Origin: DASWZN01 sp963841635
GTDB taxonomy: Bacteria; Acidobacteriota; Terriglobia; Bryobacterales; Bryobacteraceae
Length of the DNA: 64,000 bases
Assembly: GCA_963841635.1 (NCBI GenBank)
Contig: CAWJDO010000002.1
Location: 2,852,001 to 2,916,000 of the forward strand
Direction: 5' to 3'
Shown here piece after piece: positions 1 to 7,220 of this stretch; position 1 is the stretch's first letter, and each line of letters begins with the position of its first letter. A program made the position numbers and the translations under genes. The notes under the pieces are model-generated. The model had not been told where the DNA came from and searched no databases. It saw nothing but the letters and a program-made list of their open reading frames with translations.

Positions 1-52
1 GGCGATACTCGAGCTGGCCGAGGCGAAGGTTGTCTTCGTAGAGGGTGTCCAT
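1..52 (-). CDS. Radical SAM/SPASM paralogue, N-terminal end only (partial)
   Basis: Reading the minus strand from the ATG at 52 gives MDTLYEDNLRLGQLEYR before the window ends. This differs at only two of 17 residues from the start of the complete radical SAM gene at 212-1972 (MDALYEDNLRLSQLEYR), and the 60-odd bases upstream are also conserved. It is therefore the first codons of a tandem paralogue whose body lies off the left edge. The Fe-S cysteines are not in the window, so enzyme function is inferred from the paralogue only. Confidence 0.8.
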   Translation of the reverse strand, partial: MDTLYEDNLRLGQLEYR

Positions 53-114
53 GGTTACGGTCCGGCCCGCGGCAGTATCGCTTCGAAGAACCCATCCAGG
101 ATACACCCAGCCGG
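1..114. repeat. Direct repeat copy 1: promoter plus first codons of the radical SAM paralogue
   Basis: Positions 1-114 align without gaps to 1921-2034, an offset of exactly 1920 bases. The match covers the first 17 codons of both minus-strand radical SAM genes and about 60 bases upstream, including a shared GTATCC motif and a shared block ggtccggcccgcggca. It shows that the duplication included the regulatory region. Confidence 0.85.
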
Positions 115-211
115 AATGGAGACTGGATTCGAGGGCCACGCGCCAAGCTCCGGTGGAGCGTCCGGGCCGGCGTAGGCAGCGCAGTGCGGCTGCGTAGCGA
201 GCGGCGCTGAC

Positions 212-1972
212 TCAGGGCGAGACTGCTCTCCGCAGCCTGCTGAGGAACCTTGACGACGCGTCCGCAAGGCGGATGAGCGGCAACTCGCGGTATTGCGCGA
301 AGCCTTGCTCCAGTCTGCGGAACTCGGCGAGGGCCGCCTCGGCTTTGGCCTCCAGGTGGGCGATGTGCCGCTGGGCCTCCTCGCGGATGGCCGTATTCTT
401 CTCCAGCGCGGCAAGCGCCGCCTCAGTCTGGGCCTCCAGGTGAGCGATGTGCCGTTGGGTGCTCTCGTGGATCTCGGTATTCTTCTCCAACTCGGCGAGG
501 GCCGCCCCGGCTTTGGCCTCCAGGTGGGCAATGTGTTCCTTGGACCTCTCCTGGATCGCCGAAATGTTGTCGCAGAGTTGCGCGAACATCATTTCCAGCT
601 CTTTGACCCGTTGATCGCGGGAGGCCACCATCCGGCGGACCGCCAGGATGCCGGACGGCGCCTCGCCTGTCGGGACCGGCGGTTCTGCCTGGGCTGCCCG
701 ATCGGCGAACTGCATCATTTCCGCGCGCAACTCCTCCAGCCCGTCCGATTGCGGGGCCGGCGCCTTCTTTCCCTCCCGCCAGGAGCACCGCCCAACCGAG
801 CAACCCGACTTCAGATACCTTCCGGCGATCATGTCGCTACGCTGGGCGATGGCCGGCTGGCCGTTCCAAATACGGCTCAGCGGGGTTTCGTAGAGGTTCC
901 CAATGGCGTCGGCGATGAAGCACGCGCGGACATCGCCGTTCTCCGACACAAACAGGTTGGTCCACGGGTTGGGGCAGAGCGCGGGGCCGGCGGGTTCCGC
1001 CGAGGGTGCGGCGCAGTCGGCCACCTCCGGTGGGGTGGCGCCGCTCGGGCTGAGTGCGGGGCCGCTGGCATCTTCCGACGTTCCGGCACAGCTGGGCGCC
1101 TCCGCCAGGTCGTCGCTGTCGGGGTAGAGCCCTTCGCTCTCCTCGCGGAGAAAGGAACCATCCAGGCCCTGTGAGGCGAACAACGAGGTCATGCCGCTGG
1201 TCCGGATCATGCGAAAGCGGCGGCGTTCCCGGGGCAGGACTTCCTGCATGATGCGGTGCAGCTCTCGAATCTCGGCGCCATCGGCGATGGACTCATCGCG
1301 CTCCAGCGTGGGCTCGCGACGCGCGTTATGGGTGTTGACTTCGACGGTCTGCAGGGCGACATCCGTGAACCCGTGCGCGCTCATCAGCTCCAGGTACTGG
1401 GGGATCTCCCGGAAGTTCGAGCGCATGACCACGAAGAAGGAATCCAGATAGGGCAGCTCGCTTCCGAGCTTCCGCTTCCAGCGCCGGATGCGCTCCACGT
1501 TGGCCAGGACCTGGCCCAGATCGCCGCCCCGGCGCATGCGCGCGAAGGTGGCCGGCGTGCCGCCGTCGATGGAGACCGTCAGATTGCTGAAGGGCAGGCG
1601 CACGATCCGCTCGGCCCATTCCTCGTCGATCAAGGTTCCGTTGGTGCTGACGCTGACGATAGGGCGCCGCACAATGGCGGCGTCTTCGAGGAGTTCGCGG
1701 AAACCGGCGATGGCAAAGGGCTCTCCGCCCAGCAGGCGGAGAGTGGACAGATACGGGTACAGCGCCATGAACTCCCGCCGCAGCTCGCGGCCGATTTCGG
1801 CCGGGCGGAGGAGGTTATCGCCGGTCTTAGGCTGGCAGCAGTGGGGGCAATAGATATTGCAGGCGTTGCCGAAGACCAGGCTCAGACAACGCGGCTGCGA
1901 GCGGAGGTAAATGTGCTGCTGCCGATACTCGAGCTGGCTGAGGCGAAGGTTGTCTTCGTAGAGAGCGTCCAT
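212..1972 (-). CDS. Radical SAM/SPASM protein with C-terminal coiled coil
   Basis: A 586-residue protein. A radical SAM core begins with CNIYCPHC (Cys38, Cys42, Cys45, the SAM-cleaving 4Fe-4S ligands), followed by LLGGEPF and the STNGT and SIDGG strands. A SPASM-like auxiliary cluster region near residues 335-400 holds CPNPWTN, GDVRACF and SGCSVGRCSW. An Ala/Pro/Ser-rich insert sits just before SPASM. The C-terminus (about 440-560) is a long coiled coil with three 28-residue repeats starting (E/R)HIAHLEA. The substrate is unknown. Proteins of this layout can act in peptide modification or in glycan-associated clusters; the downstream glycosyltransferases favour the latter only weakly. It is preceded on the same strand by a second lipoprotein gene and followed by a paralogue at the window edge. 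Confidence 0.8.
   Translation of the reverse strand: MDALYEDNLRLSQLEYRQQHIYLRSQPRCLSLVFGNACNIYCPHCCQPKTGDNLLRPAEIGRELRREFMALYPYLSTLRLLGGEPFAIAGFRELLEDAAIVRRPIVSVSTNGTLIDEEWAERIVRLPFSNLTVSIDGGTPATFARMRRGGDLGQVLANVERIRRWKRKLGSELPYLDSFFVVMRSNFREIPQYLELMSAHGFTDVALQTVEVNTHNARREPTLERDESIADGAEIRELHRIMQEVLPRERRRFRMIRTSGMTSLFASQGLDGSFLREESEGLYPDSDDLAEAPSCAGTSEDASGPALSPSGATPPEVADCAAPSAEPAGPALCPNPWTNLFVSENGDVRACFIADAIGNLYETPLSRIWNGQPAIAQRSDMIAGRYLKSGCSVGRCSWREGKKAPAPQSDGLEELRAEMMQFADRAAQAEPPVPTGEAPSGILAVRRMVASRDQRVKELEMMFAQLCDNISAIQERSKEHIAHLEAKAGAALAELEKNTEIHESTQRHIAHLEAQTEAALAALEKNTAIREEAQRHIAHLEAKAEAALAEFRRLEQGFAQYRELPLIRLADASSRFLSRLRRAVSP
305..538 (-). repeat. Three 84-bp repeats encoding 28-residue coiled-coil units
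   Basis: Within the radical SAM gene, residues 479-506, 507-534 and 535-556 each start with (E/R)HIAHLEA followed by an Ala/Leu/Glu-rich heptad pattern. Each unit is 28 residues, four heptads. The third is truncated. The DNA repeats are nearly identical, which suggests recent tandem expansion of the coil. Confidence 0.8.
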
Positions 1973-2034
1973 GGTTACGGTCCGGCCCGCGGCAGGACCG
2001 GGTAGAAGAACCTATTCAGGATACACCCAGCCGG
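1921..2034. repeat. Direct repeat copy 2: promoter plus first codons of the radical SAM gene
   Basis: This is the second copy of the 114-base block at 1-114. It spans the start codon (ATG at 1972) and the upstream region of the complete radical SAM gene. Conservation outside the coding part suggests both genes use the same promoter type. Confidence 0.85.
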
Positions 2035-2105
2035 CGTCGTTCAATCCCGTACTCCGGCGCGAGGCCTGACGCGCCGTGGGACGCCTCGTCCGGCTCAAGC
2101 CAGCT

Positions 2106-2624
2106 CTAGTCGATCGTCCACTTGCCCCGTTCCTGCCAGCCGCTGAATTTCGTGGGGCCGACGGCGATTACGGACACCTTCACCTCGCCTTTGAGGACGT
2201 CGGTGAAGACCACGGGGAGGTTCACAACGAGCTGGTTGCCATTGTGTTCCACCCTTACCTGGTTCGCGGCAACACTGCATTTGTCGTTGGAGGCGGTCCC
2301 CGCCGTGTTAAGGGGGACGCCCGGTTGCCAGCCCTTGTCGTCGTTGGTGCGGACGGCTACGCTGTTCCCGCCGTTATTGACGATAATCCAGCACGCATTG
2401 ACACTGTCGGCGATCGATTCGCCGAAGAAGAAGCCCATGTTGTTGATCTCCCCGGCGCCTCCCGGGTAGGTGGCTTCGAATCGGAATGTCTGCGTCCGGC
2501 CATGGCCGCTGGTGGGGGACATCGAGCCGACCTCGGGAGCAAGGTCGCGTCCGCAAGAACAGAGAAACAACGCAAGAGCGGATCCGCATAGGATGCCGAG
2601 TGCTAATCGCTGGCGTGGCGTCAT
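2106..2624 (-). CDS. Secreted lipoprotein, acidobacterial SPTSG...SGWQ...W domain
   Basis: 172 residues from the ATG at 2624, preceded by a purine-rich GAAAGAGAG ribosome-binding site; a longer frame upstream is unlikely. Residues 1-23 form a signal peptide ending in a lipobox LCSC, so the mature protein is predicted to be lipid-anchored. The rest is one beta-rich domain with features seen in many secreted Solibacter-type proteins: SMSPTSG near the start, NNMGFFF, two Cys (NACWI, NDKCSV) about 50 residues apart, and a closing SGWQERGKW. I know the pattern but no assigned function. It lies between the radical SAM gene and the divergently transcribed methyltransferase operon. Confidence 0.7.
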   Translation of the reverse strand: MTPRQRLALGILCGSALALFLCSCGRDLAPEVGSMSPTSGHGRTQTFRFEATYPGGAGEINNMGFFFGESIADSVNACWIIVNNGGNSVAVRTNDDKGWQPGVPLNTAGTASNDKCSVAANQVRVEHNGNQLVVNLPVVFTDVLKGEVKVSVIAVGPTKFSGWQERGKWTID

Positions 2625-2806
2625 GTTTACTCTCTTTCGATGCCGGGCAGTGGCTGAGGTGCGCAACTCCGCCCGAGATGGAACTTATAGTATGCCTCTC
2701 CGATTCATGATCAGCAAGGTCCGAGAGCGGGCTTTCTCATGCAATCTGGTACACTTCCTGAGTGGGCGTCCGTCCCGGGCGCCTGAGCCGGGCCGGCCTT
2801 CAAGTA

Positions 2807-3601
2807 ATGAGCAGCTTCCTCACACACCCTTTGCTTCGCGGCGTGCGCATCGGAACGCCCGGCTGGTTCGCCGCCCAGCGGGCGATGATCGGGGTGAAAC
2901 CCGCGGTCAAGCGCTGTTACGACCGTTGGTATGGCGAGTTACTCGATGACGCGGACAGCGTTCCGGAATCAGCCCGCTCCGGAGTAATGGTCGAACTGGG
3001 CAGCGGCTCGAGTTATCTGAAGACGCTCCGGCCCGAGATTGTCAGCTCCGACGTTGAGCCCGGGGTGGCCGATATGGTGATTGACGGGCGGCGCCTGCCG
3101 TTTCCGGACTCGAGCGTGCGCGCCCTGATGCTGACTCACGTGTTTCACCACATTCCGGATGTCCGGCTGTTCCTTCGCGAGGCGGTGCGCGTGCTGCTGC
3201 CTGGCGGGGTGATCTCGATGGTGGATTGCACGCATACGCCTTTCGCCCGCTTCTTCTTCTCCCGAATCCATCCGGAGCCATACAACGGCGGCGCGCGGGA
3301 ATGGTCGTTTCCCGAAGGCAACACCATGCTGGACTCCAACCAGGCGCTCACGTGGATTGTCTTTTGCCGGGATCGGGAACAATTCAGCAGCGAGTTCCCG
3401 CAGCTCCGCCTGGAGCGGATGGCCTATTTACCGTGGCTGGGGTATCTGCTATCCGGCGGCGTCAACCTGAGGAGCCTGGTCCCGCGCTTTGCCGCTCCGC
3501 TGGCGGCCGCCGCGGACGCTCTGGCCCGGCCGCTCGATCCTCTGTTCGCCATCCACTGGCACATCCGAATCCGCAAAGTCGAAGGTCCGCCGGGGCGATG
3601 A
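2807..3601 (+). CDS. Class I SAM-dependent methyltransferase
   Basis: 264 residues from the ATG at 2807; an upstream GTG at 2762 would add 15 unlikely residues, and neither has a strong ribosome-binding site. The SAM-binding motif I is VELGSGSSYLKTL, followed by SDVEP (acidic end of strand 2), LPFPDSSVRALMLTHVFHHI (methyltransf_11-type motif) and the post-motif VLLPGGVISMVD. The C-terminal 100 residues are hydrophobic and probably bind the acceptor. It heads a tightly coupled operon: its stop overlaps the next start by ATGA. The substrate is unknown; the neighbours suggest a lipid, quinone-like or polyketide-like molecule or a surface sugar. Confidence 0.8.
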   Translation: MSSFLTHPLLRGVRIGTPGWFAAQRAMIGVKPAVKRCYDRWYGELLDDADSVPESARSGVMVELGSGSSYLKTLRPEIVSSDVEPGVADMVIDGRRLPFPDSSVRALMLTHVFHHIPDVRLFLREAVRVLLPGGVISMVDCTHTPFARFFFSRIHPEPYNGGAREWSFPEGNTMLDSNQALTWIVFCRDREQFSSEFPQLRLERMAYLPWLGYLLSGGVNLRSLVPRFAAPLAAAADALARPLDPLFAIHWHIRIRKVEGPPGR

Positions 3602-4008
3602 ACGGCGACGAGGAAGCACTAGCGCGAGAGGCGCGAACGCTGCATCGGGCGCTGTTCGGGGGCACGATCCCGGAGGAAGTTGTCCAACGCTACATCCGGG
3701 CGCACGATGTCTGCCCCGCTGCGCGGACCGAAGGGGCGCGCCGTGCGCTGGACATCATTCTGTCGCGGAACCTGGATGCGGAGGCCATCGAGTACGTCTT
3801 GAGGCTGCGCAAGGGCAATCCCGCGCTCACACAGAAATTCCAGATACTCTTTTATCTGGTGGAAGTCCGGTCCGCGTATTATGGGTGCTTTGTCAACGAA
3901 CGCCCCGGTTCTGTGCGCGCGGCCTGGGAGATGCTGCTGGCGGTTGTGCGGTCACTGGTGAAGTTTGTGAAGGGTTGCTACCTGGTGCGGAGATACCGCC
4001 TTGGTTGA
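3598..4008 (+). CDS. Conserved-looking unknown protein in methyltransferase operon
   Basis: 136 residues, starting at the ATG that overlaps the upstream stop (ATGA) and running 8 bases into the next gene. It is predicted mostly helical, with the segment QKFQILFYLVEVRSAYYGCF and a basic C-terminus (RSLVKFVKGCYLVRRYRLG) that could lie along a membrane. No motif places it in a family I recognise. Overlap on both sides makes it a real, co-translated member of the methyltransferase-oxidoreductase-epimerase operon, perhaps an accessory or carrier subunit. Confidence 0.6.
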   Translation: MNGDEEALAREARTLHRALFGGTIPEEVVQRYIRAHDVCPAARTEGARRALDIILSRNLDAEAIEYVLRLRKGNPALTQKFQILFYLVEVRSAYYGCFVNERPGSVRAAWEMLLAVVRSLVKFVKGCYLVRRYRLG

Positions 4009-5572
4009 CGCGATTATCGTGGGTTCCGGCCCGGCGGGGACGGCCTCCGCGCTGGCCCTGCGCGGAGCTCGCGTGCTGGTGCTCGATGTCGGATACACGC
4101 CGCCAGGAACGCCCGCCATAGACGGTAACATCTACGCCGTGCGCCGCCAGCGGGAGGACCTGTTCCCGGACCTTATCGGCGAGCGCTTCGAAGGTCTGCG
4201 CAACATGTCCGGCCGGAAGATAAGTCTGAAGCTCAAGTCACCTTACACCAGTTACGTGATTCGTAACTGGGAACAGCTGTGCCCTCTGGCTTCCAGCAAT
4301 TTCGAAGGGATGATGAGCTTCGCCCAGGGAGGGCTGGCCAACGCGTGGGGCGCCGGGGTTTACCGCTTTAGCGATCGCGAGCTATCCGAATTTCCGATAA
4401 GCGCCGCGGACTTGACTCCGTTCTTCGACGAACTTACCGGTCATATCGGTGTGAGCGGGGTCAACGACGATCTGGCCGCGTACTTCGGGCGGGACGCCGG
4501 GCTGCAGCCGCCCATCCGAATTTCCGCTTTCGCCCGGGAGATTCTGGCCGCCTACCAGCGCCGCAAGAGCCAGTTCCAGGCCCGGGGAATTACCATGGGG
4601 TTGCCGAGGCTGGCTGTTCTGACGGAACCGCACAACGGCCGGGCGGCGTACAGCTACGATAACCTCGAGTTCTTCAAGCCTTATAATCCGGCCATCTATA
4701 ACCCCGTCTTTACTCTTGACGAGTTGGTTGCGCGCGGCGAGGTGGAATTGCGGCGCGGATTTCTGGTGACCCGCTTCGAGGAGCGCGATTCGTGTGTCGA
4801 AGTTACGGCGCGGAACTTGTCTCTCGGCCAGGAGGAGGTCTTCCGCACGCGCAAGCTGTTGCTGGCCGCCGGCACTCTGTCCACCACGAAGATCGTTCTG
4901 GCGGCTCGCTCCGACACCGAAACCCGGCTTCCCATCCTCGATAACCCGATGTGTTGCATCCCGCTCATCCGGCTGCGGCACATTGGCGCCGCACTGGAGG
5001 TGAATGACAGTTCCCTGGCCCAGTTGAACGTCATCTGCGAGGATGAAGCCCTGTCCGAGCCCGTGCAGGCCAGCGTTTACGGAACCACGGGGCCCTTGCG
5101 ATCGGACGTCTTGTTCGAATTCCCGCTGGCTATTTCGGCGAACCTGACCTGGGCCAAATATCTTTCGCCGGCCATGGCTCTGATGATGCTGTTCTACCCG
5201 GGACGGCGCGATCCCCGGAATTACATACGCCTGCGCCCGAGCGGAGAACTCGAGGTGAATTATGAGTGGCGGACGCCCGGCACCGCCGAGCGGAAGCTGA
5301 TCCGGGAGTTCCGGCGCATCGGATATCTGAGCTCGCTTTCGTTGTGCCAGTATCCGCCCATGGGCGCCAGTTTGCATTACGCCGGCACGCTTCCCATGAG
5401 GGAGACGCCCGGGGAGTACGAGACCCATTCGGGCGGCAGACTTCAAGGCACCCGGAACGTCCACGTCGTGGATGGCGCCTGCTTTTCGGCCCTGCCCTCC
5501 AAGAATCTTACTTTCACGATCATGGCCAATGCGATGCGGATAGCCCGCGGCCTGCTGGGAGAGCTGGCTTGA
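4001..5572 (+). CDS. FAD-dependent GMC-type oxidoreductase
   Basis: 523 residues. The most likely start is TTG 4001, giving an immediate N-terminal Rossmann dinucleotide-binding motif, AIIVGSGPAGTASALAL (GxGxxG). The C-terminus has the GMC signature region: HVVDGACFSALPSKNLTFTIMANAMRIA, with the Asn of the PSKN segment in the position typical of GMC dehydrogenases; an LHYAGTLPM segment upstream supplies the His. An inner FAQGGLANAWGAGV segment matches the flavin-contacting stretch of this superfamily. It probably oxidises an alcohol or a ring on the molecule made by this operon. It overlaps the preceding gene by 8 bases and the following gene by TTGA. Confidence 0.82.
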   Translation: MVDAIIVGSGPAGTASALALRGARVLVLDVGYTPPGTPAIDGNIYAVRRQREDLFPDLIGERFEGLRNMSGRKISLKLKSPYTSYVIRNWEQLCPLASSNFEGMMSFAQGGLANAWGAGVYRFSDRELSEFPISAADLTPFFDELTGHIGVSGVNDDLAAYFGRDAGLQPPIRISAFAREILAAYQRRKSQFQARGITMGLPRLAVLTEPHNGRAAYSYDNLEFFKPYNPAIYNPVFTLDELVARGEVELRRGFLVTRFEERDSCVEVTARNLSLGQEEVFRTRKLLLAAGTLSTTKIVLAARSDTETRLPILDNPMCCIPLIRLRHIGAALEVNDSSLAQLNVICEDEALSEPVQASVYGTTGPLRSDVLFEFPLAISANLTWAKYLSPAMALMMLFYPGRRDPRNYIRLRPSGELEVNYEWRTPGTAERKLIREFRRIGYLSSLSLCQYPPMGASLHYAGTLPMRETPGEYETHSGGRLQGTRNVHVVDGACFSALPSKNLTFTIMANAMRIARGLLGELA

Positions 5573-6426
5573 GAGTCTTCCTGACGGGAATCACCGGTTT
5601 CCTGGGCGCCAGCCTTGCGCGCCAGTGGGCGGAGCGAGGACACGCAGTATGTGGAGCCGCGCCCGATGTTACCGAGGGCGCGCCCGGGATGATCCGGTAC
5701 AACCTGGGTGACCCTCTCGAACCGTCCGTTCTGGCCGGAGTAGACGTCATCGTGCATGGCGCCTACGATGCGGCGGCAAGTTACTCGACTAACTACGATG
5801 GGACCATCCTGATTTACGAGGCGGCGCGTTCGGCCGCGGTCGCCCGTCAAATATTCATTAGTTCCTATTCGGCGCGGGCGGACGCTGCCTCCGAGTACGG
5901 CAAACTGAAGTACGCGCTGGAGCGGTTCTTCCAGGCACAAGGTCAATCGGTGGTGCGCCCCGGCCTGGTCATCGGCAACGGAGGACTGTTTGGCCGCAAC
6001 ATGCGGAAGATTCTCGCTTCGCCGGTGATGCCTCTGCTCGATGGAGGACGCGACCAGCTTCCGCTGATCGGCATACGCGACTTCACCGCGGCCATGACTG
6101 CCATCCTGGAAGAAGGCCGCACGGGAACCTACAACCTGTTTGACCCAAGTCTGGTTACGATGCGCGCCCTGGTCCGGACGGTAAACACGGCGGCCGGCCA
6201 CCGCGCACTGTATCTGTCCATTTCCGCATCTCTGGCGGAATTCATGCTGTCGGTTTGCGAGCGCTGCGGCATTCGTCTGCCCGTTGACCGCGGCAATCTG
6301 CGCGCGCTCAAGGCGAATCAGCAGCCCATCCACCAATCGGACCTGGAGGGCTTGGTGCCGGGCCACGCTACGACCACCGCGGTGATCCGGGAGGCCGTCG
6401 CCGCGTTGATGGGTGCCGTGAAATAG
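5569..6426 (+). CDS. NAD(P)-dependent epimerase/dehydratase (SDR family)
   Basis: 285 residues from the TTG at 5569, which overlaps the upstream stop as TTGA. An extended-SDR Rossmann fold starts at once: VFLTGITGFLGASLAR (GxxGxxG). DVIVHGAYDAA follows. The usual YxxxK catalytic pair is present as SEYGKLKYALE, with the Ser of SSYSARA upstream. VRPGLVIG and a DFTAAM segment complete the pattern of sugar- or steroid-type epimerase/dehydrogenases. Last intact gene of the operon; the broken acyltransferase follows 36 bases later. Confidence 0.82.
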   Translation: MRVFLTGITGFLGASLARQWAERGHAVCGAAPDVTEGAPGMIRYNLGDPLEPSVLAGVDVIVHGAYDAAASYSTNYDGTILIYEAARSAAVARQIFISSYSARADAASEYGKLKYALERFFQAQGQSVVRPGLVIGNGGLFGRNMRKILASPVMPLLDGGRDQLPLIGIRDFTAAMTAILEEGRTGTYNLFDPSLVTMRALVRTVNTAAGHRALYLSISASLAEFMLSVCERCGIRLPVDRGNLRALKANQQPIHQSDLEGLVPGHATTTAVIREAVAALMGAVK

Positions 6427-6462
6427 AGCTGGACCGCTGTGATAGACTAAGTCCTTTCCTGA

Positions 6463-7220
6463 ATGCCTTCGGGCAATCCGGGAATCCTCACCGCCTGGAC
6501 CGGAGTTCTGGCGTTCGGCCTGCAGATCTATTTCGATTTCTCCGGATACACCGACATGGCGATCGGCATGGCACGGCTGCTGGGCTTCCACTTTCCGATC
6601 AACTTCAGGCGGCCCTATCTCGCGTCAAGCATCACGGACTTCTGGCGCCGCTGGCACATCTCGCTTTCGACCTGGCTCCGTGACTACCTCTACGTCTCGT
6701 TGGGTGGCAACCGCAAAGGCACCCTCATGACGTATACCGCAACCTGATGCTGACGATGCTGCTGGGAGGCTTGTGGCACGGCGCGAGCTGGAATTTCGTC
6801 ATCTGGGGCGGCTTCCACGGCGCCCTCCTGAGCCTGGAGCGCATCTTCTATGGCAAGCGGAGACTGGACGAGACACGCATTACGTGGTTCTATCCGATAC
6901 GCGCTGTGTTCACTTTCGGCCTGGTGCTGATCAGCTGGGTTTTCTTCCGGTCTGCCGATCTGCCCCAGAGCGGCCGCATCCTGGCGCAGATGTTCAACTT
7001 CACCGGGTGGAGGGGGAAAGACCTGCTCCAACCCTGGCACTTCGGCCTGGCCGGCGTGGCGCTCCTGCTGGCGTTGCTCGAAGAACACTGGCAGTGGTTT
7101 GAGAAGCTCCTGCAGGCGCCGGCGTGGGCCTATGCCGGGGCCCTTACGCTGATGTTCTTCTGCCTGGAGCTGTTCGCGGTGATCGACGTGCAGATTCCGT
7201 TCATCTACTTTCAGTTCTGA
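6463..7220 (+). pseudogene. MBOAT O-acyltransferase (AlgI-like), 5'-truncated and frameshifted
   Basis: Two frames together encode the C-terminal half of an AlgI-type membrane-bound O-acyltransferase. Frame 1 (6463-6747) has QIYFDFSGYTDMAIG and DFWRRWHISLSTWLRDYLY; frame 2 (6747-7220) continues with LLGGLWHGASWNFVIWGG, carrying the catalytic-type His. The break lies at acgtataccgcaacc, where a TA duplication explains the shift: removing it restores TYRNLMLTMLLGGLWHG. About 210 residues normally present at the N-terminus are absent, and a stop directly precedes the first ATG. It once probably acetylated an exported polysaccharide or lipid. The convergent glycosyltransferase overlaps its end by 10 bases. 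Confidence 0.85.
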
